The notes below the pieces were generated by a model. It saw only the letters and a list, made by a program, of their open reading frames with translations. It had not been told where the DNA came from and ran no database searches. The translations under genes were made by a program, and so were the position numbers. 64,000 nucleotides of DNA from Saposhnikovia divaricata (taxonomy: Eukaryota; Streptophyta; Magnoliopsida; Apiales; Apiaceae): NCBI GenBank assembly GCA_036435485.1, contig CM071600.1, positions 119,590,046 to 119,654,045 on the forward strand, read 5' to 3'. Below are positions 55,124 through 64,000 of this stretch, piece after piece (positions within the stretch are counted from its first letter, which is position 1; the number at the start of each line of letters is the position of its first letter).

Positions 55124-55519
55124 ATGACCAAGATAAATATATTTAGTAAGGCACCATAAAATTTAATATCTATACATATTATATACAAAAAATATTCAGG
55201 ATCTGGAATTTGGAAATTGTAGACTTTGTTTCCAAACTTAGGTGAATTCTTCTTTTTTTACTGAGTGTTTCATTCTTCCTCCTTGTTCATTCAAATATTC
55301 AAAATTTAACTTAAACTTAATGTTAATGATGATAAGATTTTTGGTGAGAGTTTCAATTAGTAAAAAATAAAAAATAAAAAATTTGGTGAGAGGGAGAGAT
55401 ATTTTTAAGTCAATAGTGTTATTTTTCTCTATTAAACTATTTTATTTTATCATACCAATTTTATTTAGAAATTATAATTTTTTTATGATGTCATTAACAT
55501 TAAAAAGACTTTTACATAA
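55124..55519. other. short AT-rich gap between the two Tat copies
   Basis: 396 bases without a gene or recognisable repeat, apart from AAAAATAAAAAATAAAAA near 55362. Probably older target sequence. Confidence 0.5.
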
Positions 55520-56330
55520 TGTTGTGCAAAAAATTCACACGACACCCCGAGAAAGCCTCGCCGGAATAACAGGAATTACCCTTGGTTTTCGGATAATTAA
55601 CAAACCGAACAGCTGTACCAAAACAGGGCAGCTGAACCTAATAATGGTATTTAATATTTTTTGGGCTGAGTTAGCAAGTTCACCGGACAATAATGGCAAA
55701 AATCCGGCCAAATATGTCCAGGGATGTATTACTTAGGGTACACGTGCCTTGTGTATTCAGAAAGTAAAAAACCGAACCCCTTGCTAATTACCTACATATC
55801 CTATTTATAGGAATCAAGCTCTAATGTAGTTCTTTTAGGTTAGGAATCCTTTCCTTGTCCATTAACCACGAAATTGATAGAGTTCCATCCTTCCATCCAT
55901 GTTAATCTCGAAGTATTTGTGTAGGAATATACCTTATCCCTTAATCAGCTAGCCCCTTAGTAGAGTCCTGTTCGAAGTAGGACTCTCAAAGCCCAATCCT
56001 ACAATAACTCCATATATATCACAAATATATAATAATTATCACATTTAAAACGTGTATCTCCACGAAATAAACTGTTAAAAGGACTCAATTTATGCCTCCT
56101 AAAACCTAGGAGGTAATCCTTATCCATTCGATCCTGCAGAGGTGGAGCCTGTGAGTACACCAGAACCTGCACAGCTTCCCTCAAAAGCGAACCTCCACCT
56201 CTAGAGCTTCCCCCCCAGGGGTACACCTCCCTTTTTACAGCAACCTTGTTCCTACCTTTTAAAAACCCTACCAGGCCTCCAACATCTATGGGCCCAAAGC
56301 CAAACCCATTACAAATTTTTGGGCACAACA
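55520..56330 (-). repeat. 3' LTR of Tat copy B (811 bp)
   Basis: On the minus strand TGTTGTGCCC (56330) to TTTTTTGCACAACA (55520). Same length as the LTR of copy A. Its inner 165 bases are inverted with respect to the LTR remnant at 54959-55123. Confidence 0.9.
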
Positions 56331-56346
56331 ACTACCCCCCCGGTTC
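56331..56346 (-). other. polypurine tract of Tat copy B
   Basis: Minus strand GGAACCGGGGGGGTAGT directly before the TGTTGTG of the LTR. The seven-G run is at 56335-56341. Confidence 0.8.
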
Positions 56347-56861
56347 CTTGTAGCTATAAAATACACAAGGAACCTTGCCATCTCTTCTCAAATTTAGCTT
56401 CGCTTTTTACGCCCAGCTCCAGCATATCCTCCTAACATCCCATATATTTCACAATAACCTTGCCATAATTAAGCCAGTAAAACCTTTCCAAAAATTTCAT
56501 GATTTCCTTTTAAATTAAAACCTAAGCTACTCCCATTATTAAAGAATTTAGAAAATCAAAACAAATTTTCCAAACACAGGTTCACCTAAATTAAACCCCT
56601 TCCAGGGAATACTTCCCTCTCAATAATTCTTTCTAAAAAGATAAATATTTTAACACTTTAAATAAATATCCCAGAATTAATTTTGAAAAAACAACTTCTC
56701 CAATTAAAATTATACCGGGACTCTCATTTTCTTCTTTAAAAGCCGTGTCTTATACGAATTCAGCTTCCTATCGGTACATATTCCAATGCAACCATTATTC
56801 CTACCCGAACATAATTCATTTCCACACGCCACAATCTCTCTTCCTTTACTCTACATATTTT

Positions 56862-56873
56862 TTATATATATAT
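56862..56873 (+). promoter_or_regulatory. TATA box of the antisense gene in Tat copy B
   Basis: TTATATATATATC lies about 130 bases before a good splice donor and in front of a C/T-rich leader. It points opposite to the element's own transcript. The start site near 56900 is inferred. Confidence 0.45.
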
Positions 56874-56899
56874 CAACACCCATCCGTCCTCTTTTTCTT

Positions 56900-59858
56900 T
56901 TTCTTTTATCACAAACACACACTCTCTTCTTCTTCCACCGGTTCATCTTCTCACGAGCAGCTCTAATCAGGCGAACCAATCCGGCGATACCTTCAAACTC
57001 CGACAACTCCAAACCATCCAACTATCCCGAAGGTATGATTCCTTTTACGCCTTTCACTGAATTGGTTCACTACTATTTTGTCAATTGCATGTCCTAATTT
57101 GGTTCCGATCTAAACTTGTACATGCATATTTAGACATACACTGTCACCATTATTACACGAATCATCTTGTTATATTATTTGCCTTCTAATTGATCTTAGA
57201 CCGAGTATCCTCTTTCCATAACCTCGATATTTTCTTGAAACCAAAACCCTAGAATCCAATTCGTACTGATCTTCATTCAAAAATCCATTAATGTTATATG
57301 TTTTTGTAAAAATCCATGTGTAATTCTCCTTTTCCAGAAACCAGTTATTGTTTATTGTTATAATGCATGTACCAACCCTTGTCTTTTAATTAAACTTGTA
57401 TAATTAATGTATGCATCATATATGAATACCCAATCTAAGAAGAGTAGTCAAGATTGCTTGATAGGCGTACCTGTGCCTAGCTAGCTGTTTAGGCGAACCT
57501 GGCCTTTCATTCGCTCATGGCCGTTTGTATGTGCTTATCCGCACACACCTGTTAAAACACCTCACTTGGGAAACTCACTGATCACCTACTCAACTTGCTT
57601 CACTTTGTGCAGATGTCTGGTAGATCAGATGCAGCTAGCTCCAAGCGTTCTACCGTTGAGGAGATGCCCACTCCCCAGATCTTCCTAACACAGACCAGCT
57701 TCCCCTTGACCCAATTTCCAGAATTAACCCATCTTTCACCATAAGTGCCAGGACTCGTTCCATGGTCAAACTAATAGATCATTCAAAAACTTGTTTTATA
57801 AGCACCAACCTTTTCACTCACAATACCAGAGACACTCGACCAGCTATCCTTGTATCCTCATCAAATGAACACATGTCACTAGAATCAACAACGCCAAACC
57901 TTCTTCTTACTGCCGACGAAGCTTCCTCTGTAAAAGCTACCTCCTCACATACTACCTCCACAGCTCCTCCTAGAACTGACTCTTTAACAGGCGAATTATA
58001 AAACAATACATCGGAAAAACCTTCGGCCACCCTGTCCTGTGAAAATTTGAGTAGCTCCATGACTGCTCTCTTATTAAAGAAGCTGACACAATCACACCAC
58101 ATAGGCTGCTCTTTAGTCATCCCCTCTCCTGAAGAGAGATGTCATAGGTTTGACATGTTTGAACTTGGCCAGCTTCTACCTAAAGCTATTTTGTCAGCCC
58201 AATTTTTTAGATTGGGGTTATCTCTGCCTTTACACCCCTTTATCCAAGAGGTTCTTGAATTTTTTGATTTAGCTCCTATCCAACTCACCATCAACTCATA
58301 TCGCATGGCAATGTGCATGTATATCCTTTACCATACCAGATTCAATAATACTCTTTCTGCTCGAGAGCTGGGATATTTTTACCAGCTAAAATAAACTGGC
58401 AAGAATTCAGGTTTCTTTTATCTATCCGCCTGGAGTGTCCATGAAGGCCAGTGTTTTAGAAGTTGTAAGAGAGGAATGAGTGGCTGGCTCAAACAGTTCC
58501 TTTACTGTTATGACTGCCCTCAACTAAGAACTGATTTTAATCTTTCTGTAAAAATACCTGCAAAATCTTCTTTAAGAGGTCGAGCCCTAGAGCGTGCTGT
58601 AGAGGCGCTGAGTTTGTCGGCTGGGCTAGGGAACGGCCTTAGTTTGCTAACTCGGGACAACTTCATGAGTTGTAATTTCATTCCTGGGAGAGGTACCCCT
58701 ATCCCAACCAACTGAAATTATTTTCCTTCCTTACACCATGCTCATCAATAATATAGGCATATACTTACGATAGTTTTAAGTATTTTTGATTGATAACTTG
58801 CTCACCAATTTCCATATTGTTTAATCTTTGCAGAAATGGCTTCAGGAATTCCCTCCTTTATCAAGAAAACAACCAAGTATGAAGAGATGTTTACTGATGA
58901 CGAAGATGACAAGGTCACCCCTATTGCAGCTACTCCTATTTCAAAGATCAAAGTTCCATCTCCTACTTTAGAAAAATCATCCACCTCTTCAAAAAGAAAG
59001 TTACCACCTCCTCTCCCTGAACCACCTCGAGCTTCTGCCTCTGCTTCTCGCTCTACTAAAAAAGCTAAGATATCACCTCCCTTGGATCATGGAAATTCTG
59101 GTCCTCATATGCAGTATTTCTTTGAGATGGCAGGAAACCAGATTCCTGAAAAGGCCATAGCTGCTTGGGACAAAATGTCACTAGCTGAGGGTGCACGAGC
59201 TGCCCTTCATGCCAATGCCCAGAGTTTGTTTCATTATCTCAAGCATGGTGAGAAGATTGTGGAGACAGCTAGAGGTGACCAAAAACTTGCCGAAGAGGTG
59301 AAACAGCTTAAACAATCCATCAAAGCCAAGGATGATGAGAAGAAGAAGTATATGGATGTCAATAGGAAGCTCAAGTCTGCTGAAACCAAGTTGATAAAGG
59401 AACGTGATCAGCTGGCCAATTCAGTTGCTGGTCTTGATGCAAAGAAAGAGGAGTTGGTTTCTTCCCATGCCAAGCAAATTCATGAGCTAGAGCTAAAAGT
59501 AGAAGCTATGAATGTCAAGCTAGCTGAGGAAAGGTCCGTTCAAAAGGAGAAGAGAAAGGAATCCTATGGTATTGGCTATAATGCGGCCATCAATGACTAT
59601 ATTGAATCCACCTACCTCCGGTTCCCTGATTTAGACTGGTCTCAGCTTGGCGAAGATGCCGTGAAAGCTGTGGAGGACATTAAGAAGAAGGAAGCTGCTG
59701 CAGCTAAGGTGGACTCCGTTGATCCAGCTGATAGGGAGAAAGAGGTGGAGGTTCCCTCGGAAGATCCAGCTGAAGCTAAAGCAGATGCCTCTAACACAGC
59801 TATCCCTGTTCCTCCTGCTCCAAGGGCTGAGGTATCTCCTTACACCCCTACTCCGTAA
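56900..59858 (+). pseudogene. antisense gene of the Tat element: Transposase_28-like domain plus coiled coil, three exons, broken
   Basis: Exon 1 (about 56900-57032) is a leader ending CCCGAAG|GTATG. The acceptor TTTGTGCAG directly precedes ATG at 57613 (exon 2, to 58692, donor GAGAG|GTACCC). Exon 3 (58834-59858) opens after TTTGCAG, and the junction is in phase. Exon 2 encodes a segment like the plant gypsy-type transposon family PF04195 (FFRLGLSLPLHPFIQEVLEFF, SARELGYFYQLK, TGKNSGFFYLSA). Exon 3 gives 340 residues with an S/P/K-rich linker, a helical segment and a long coiled coil (about 150-250 of that exon). A frameshift between 57690 and 57745 and in-frame TAA at 57999 and 58392 break exon 2. 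Tat-lineage elements such as Grande are known to carry an antisense gene here. Function unknown; a regulatory or nuclear role is only a guess. Confidence 0.7.
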
Positions 59859-60908
59859 CTCCTTGAAATTAAAAACCTTTCCTACCCCTGCCTGGGTTTA
59901 AACTTTTAAATTATTTTGCATGGCCTTGGTGGCTATTAACTTTGAATTTCTATGAGGTCGTGGGCTCCTCGTATTGCCTCACAAGTTGTATTCCATAAAT
60001 TTTGCTTCCCTTAATTATGCATCTTGTTTTTTCGTACATTACCATATTGTCCATATGAAGTTGCCATGCTGAGTATAAACATTTCAGTGATAAGGCGCAT
60101 ACCTGAGCCAGGATGCAAACCTTTCACTCGTAACCAAATGAGTTTCATAAAAATGTCAAACTCATCACGAACGTATGCCAATATAAATGCCTATCTTAAC
60201 ATTTCCTGTTAAGTAATTGTTTCCATTTAGAGTTAAAGAGAATAACCCAGGTGTATTGAATTGTTTAAAACCATACGAGGTGATCCCTGTTTCCGAAATC
60301 CACCTAATACGTATATCATGAAGCTTCCCTTAACATGATTTAATACATTTGCTGGTCATATTCATTATCCAGCCAATCCTTTTTCCACGTATGAAGTATC
60401 CTGTTTAATTCGTCATAAGACCCTTATGAATGATTATCAAGATATATGTGTAAAATTCCAAAGTAAGGTAGAGCTTCCCATTTGCTCGCACCTTGCCTTT
60501 CCGCGTAGAGAGTGATCATATGGCCAATGCCTCGGTTCCCATATGACTTTGTTTTTTTTTTTTGTAAAAAGAATCCATAAAACCTTTTTCCAGAAATATG
60601 AACACAATGCGCCTCATATGTGAGCTTCGCTTTTTTAACCAGCTGAAGCTTATTGCCAATTTTTATGTAAGTTATTCCATTTCATGTAGCCTGAATTCTG
60701 GCTCCTACATGATACATTTTTTTTTATCCTTTGGCTCTTCATGCGCTCAGATCCCCTAGGATTCGCATGAACCTGATAGTATATTTCCAAAACAGCTTCC
60801 ATATTGGAACCTCCTCATAGGTGGACCAATTTTGCGAACCTCTTTTCATGAGGTTCTTCATGTACCATAATCCATTCCAAAATCCATTACCATAATCCAT
60901 TCCAAAAT

Positions 60909-60949
<41 letters not shown>

Positions 60950-61376
60950 ATTCCAATTTTTGTTATACTCCAATTTTTTGACTTCCTACATTCAGGAAAT
61001 TTTTCGAAGGGGAGGTGGTATAACCTACTACCCCCCAAGTTCTTTAATCATATTACCAACTATGCTGGAGAACTTAAAACCACCTATTTACCCATATGGT
61101 TCCATACCCATTCCATAAAGCATATAAGGAACAAAACATAATTCATAAGCAAAACATGTTATATATAAAAGAATGCAACAAATTTATTGGCCTCATGGAA
61201 GCAAAAATTCACGACATTTCCTATCGGTGAGGTGTACATGCACTACCCCCCGAGCATAGCAAGACAAAATCAAATCATCTAATTGTCCTAAGGATGGCAG
61301 CTATAACTAATAAACTACCTTTATTAATCCTATACCTGAAAGAGGTCTACTTAAAAGCGTTACCTGAAAAAAGCAC
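59859..61376. other. non-coding 3' region of Tat copy B beyond the antisense gene
   Basis: No gene on either strand. It contains a duplicated CCATAATCCATTCCAAAATC unit (60866-60910) next to an (AT)n microsatellite (60910-60945). Convergent transcripts of pol (minus) and the antisense gene (plus) would end in this stretch. Confidence 0.7.
60910..60945. repeat. (AT)n microsatellite
   Basis: About 17 AT units inside Tat copy B. The minus ORF over it shows only alternating I and Y. Confidence 0.9.
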
Positions 61377-64000
61377 CTACTGGTAATATTTCCTCAAATG
61401 TTCGGCATTCCATGCCCTAGGGATCAGCTTCCCATCCAAATCAATCAAATGATAAGTACCTTCCCAAAGAACCGTTTTTATAAGGTAAGGTCCTTCCCAA
61501 TTGGCTCCAAACGCACCATGACCAGGTACCCTCATGTTGGGTAGCACCCTCCTTAAAACCAAATCACCCACCTTCAATGGGCGAGCTCGTACCTTCTTAT
61601 CAAAATATTTCCGTGTACGCTGCTGGTATGCAGCCAGCTTCAGCTGTGAATTCATGCGCACCTCTTCAACAAGATCCAGGTACAAGCGATGATTCACCCC
61701 ATTATCCTCCGGATTATAATTTTCCCTCCTGAATGAGCCGGCTCCTATCTCAACAGGCACCATTGCCTCACACCCATATGCCAAAGTGAATGGAGATTCA
61801 CCTGTTGTAGTTCTTGGAGTGGTATTATAAGACCATAATACCATTGGAAGCTCCTCCGGCCAGCTTCCCTTTCGCTCCTCCAGCTTGGCTTTTAGTGTGT
61901 GTTTTATTATCTTGTTCACAGCCTCCATTTGACCATTGCTTTGGGGGTGACAAACAGCTGAAAACCCCTTCTGAATTCCAAGGTCCTCACACAAACCCCG
62001 CATCTCCTTGCTGTCAAATTGCTTCCCATTGTCTGAGATGAGCTTATGAGTTACACCATACCTACAAACTATAGCTCGAAACACAAATTCCTTCATTTTT
62101 GCAGCAGTTATTGTAGCCAAAGGTTCCGCTTCAGCCCACTTTGTAAAGTAATCCACTGCAACAACTGCGTATTTTACTCCGCCTTTGCCCTTGGGAAGCT
62201 CCCCAATTAGATTTATACCCCAAACCGCAAAAGGCCAAGGACTAGTGAGGGGTTTAAGGGGTACAGCTGGGTTGAAACCCAATTTCGCGAACCTCTGACA
62301 GAGATCACATGCTCGAGTGTACTTGTGAGCATCTCTTTGCAAAGTCGGCCAATAATACCCTTGACGAAGTATTTTTTGTGCCAATGAGGTTCCCCCAGAG
62401 TGGTTACCTCAAATCCCCTCATGGATCTCCCTCATAATATACTCACATTCATCTCCAGAAATACACCTTAGCAAAGGCTTATTAAAACCCCTCTTATACA
62501 AAATTCCTTCATAGGTCACATACCTTGCCGCTTTATATTTTAATTTCCGAGCTTCGTCCTTATCTTCTGGCAAAACTCCCTTAGTGATGTACTCCACAAT
62601 TGGAACCATCCAGTGATCCTCCACTGTAGTTTCCACATTCAAAATCTCAATTTTTGAAATACTCGGTTGACGCTGAACTTCAAGGGGAATGACTCCTAAC
62701 AAAGTATCTTCCCTTTGAGAGCCTAGCTTAGCCAGCACATCTGCATTCGCATTCTCCGACCAAGGAATCTGTTCTAGATTCACCTCCCTGAATCTCTTCA
62801 CCAATTCCTGTGCATACCTCATGTACAAATCAGTACGAGGGCCTCGAGCCTGAAACCCTCCTTTAATATGCCAAACCACCAACATTGAATCACTAAAGAC
62901 GGTCAAATTTTCCACCTTCATTTCTAAAGCTAGCTTCAAACCAGCAATCAGAGCTTCGTACTCCGCGTCATTGTTAGTTGCGTAGAATGAAAAATGAATA
63001 GCACTCTGCAACTTGTGTCCTTCGGGGCTTACTAGCATTATGCCAGCTCCTGCTCCATTAGAGTTAACTTCCCCATCCACATACAAAGTCCACCACGGAG
63101 CACAATTTTCCACAGGTACCTTTGCAACAGGTATCCCCCCAACAGCTAGCTCACCAGAAGGTGGCTCACCAGCAGGTATACATTCGTTTCCACCTACCTC
63201 GAAGGATGGAGGAAATTCCAACAGAAAATCAGCCAACGCTTGCCCTTTTATTGCAGACCTCGGCTTGTATTCAACATCAAACTGTCCTAATTCAATAGCC
63301 CACTTCATCAACCTTCCAGAAGCTTCTGGTTTATGTAACACCTGCCTTAGCGGGAAAGAAGTCCGTACCTCAACCTTGTGAGACTGAAAGTAAGGTCGAA
63401 GCTTCCTTGAAGCAAGAATCAATGCATAAGCTAGCTTTTCCATGTTAGTGTACCGGGTTTCTGCATCCAGCAATCTCTTGCTTACATAATACACTGGAAA
63501 CTGCACCTTCCCCTTCCTCTCGAACCAACACCGCACTAATAGAATACTCAGAAACTGCTAGGTAGAGTATCAGAGCCTCACCATCAACTGGTTTAGAAAG
63601 GAGCGGGGGACTACCCAACTGTTCCTTTAGCTTCTCAAAAGCAGCTTCACATTCAGCTGTCCACTCAAAGTTCTTTCCTTTCTTAATTGCTAAAAAGAAT
63701 TCCTTACACCTGTCTGAAGATTTTGAGACGAACCTGTTTAGAGCTGCAACCCTTCCTGTTAATGACTGAACCTCCTTCACGCTCTTAGGTGACCTCATTT
63801 CCAACAATGCTTTAATCTTTGCAGGGTTAGCCTCAATACCCCGGTGATTAACCATGAACCCGAGAAACTTCCCAGATTCTACCCCGAATACATATTTCTG
63901 AGGATTGAGCTTCATTCTATATTTCCTCAATATGTCAAACATTTCTGCCAAGTGCGAAACATGATCAGCTGCCTTTTTTGACTTTACCAACATATCGTCA
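61377..64000 (-). pseudogene. Tat pol of copy B: reverse transcriptase (partial), RNase H, integrase
   Basis: The reading enters at base 64000 at the RT active site (MLVKSKK directly follows the DD) and goes through the RT thumb, the RNase H units (YVDGEVNSNGAGAGI, NNDAEYEALIAG, VFSDSM), the integrase HHCC finger (ACDLCQRFAK), the core with D, D and E (AVDYFTKW, ISDNGKQF, HPQSNGQMEAVN), and a C-terminal GPY/F-like part (WEGPYLIKTVLW), ending HLRKYYQ at 61377. Two lesions are visible: a small indel near 63500 that shifts the frame before VQFPVYYVSK, and a TGA at 62409-62411 between RNase H and the integrase finger. Otherwise it is complete. It is the best reference for what copy A has lost. 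Confidence 0.9.

Larger units (their letters stand above)
55520..64000 (-). mobile_element. Ty3 Tat-type retrotransposon, copy B, runs off the right edge
   Basis: On the minus strand: RT, RNase H and integrase (64000-61377), a non-coding part, an antisense gene (56900-59858 on plus), the polypurine tract and the 3' LTR (56330-55520). It is the same family as copy A, to which it lies tail to tail 396 bases away. Gag, protease and the 5' LTR are beyond base 64000. Confidence 0.9.

Noticed and set aside
43201..55128. Target duplication for Tat copy A
   Set aside because: The flanks ttatg and atgac do not match, so no duplication is claimed.

Overview
The window is nuclear DNA from a repeat-rich flowering plant, probably a eudicot. 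The signs are AT-rich sequence, genes with GT-AG introns, a four-exon class III peroxidase, and plant-specific families of Copia (SIRE-like), Ty3 (Tat, Athila, long-LTR chromovirus-like), CACTA, Helitron and MITE elements. I cannot name a genus. Only two host genes are clearly complete: a secreted class III peroxidase (18065-20101) and an organelle-type NT5C/HAD phosphatase-like protein (32930-36823). A B3 (REM-type) gene (14494-15747, minus) is also present, next to a CACTA terminus. Almost everything else is transposable elements, often nested.

Left part (1-16.8 kb). A SIRE-like Copia element runs off the left edge: pol, a 2.2-kb spacer, a long extra 3' ORF, a polypurine tract and a 508-bp 3' LTR ending at 9415. 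The spacer holds a compact antisense gene with its own TATA box, ORF and poly(A)-like signal, inside what looks like a leader intron of the extra ORF. The element abuts older minus-strand LTR material (9416-13035), which truncates a CACTA transposase ORF. Two CACTA right termini (14152 and 16779) share GGTCGG subterminal repeats, and the B3 exons lie between them.

Middle (16.8-43.2 kb). This part holds the peroxidase gene with a TGAGTCA-bearing 33-bp triplicate upstream, a LINE RNase H remnant, a short Helitron, a 3.5-kb solo LTR with a perfect AAAAT duplication, a 3 x 327 bp tandem array, a hAT-like element carrying a 606-bp foldback with a 9-bp duplication, four copies of a MITE with long terminal inverted repeats (three head-to-tail), the NT5C-like gene, a PIF-type MITE and a MITE-like element filled by a palindromic minisatellite.

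Right part (43.2-64 kb). A decayed Tat element (plus, 43206-55123) was split inside its protease by a young, complete, gag-only Athila-type element (46173-53236, GATAC duplication). The Tat copy has lost internal segments at short microhomologies and shows a templated filler at its last junction. A second Tat element of the same family (minus, 55520 to beyond the right edge) faces it tail to tail. Between its integrase and 3' LTR this second copy carries an antisense, intron-containing gene with a Transposase_28-like domain and a coiled coil. Antisense genes in the 3' part of two unrelated LTR lineages (Copia SIRE and Ty3 Tat) are the most interesting theme of the window.
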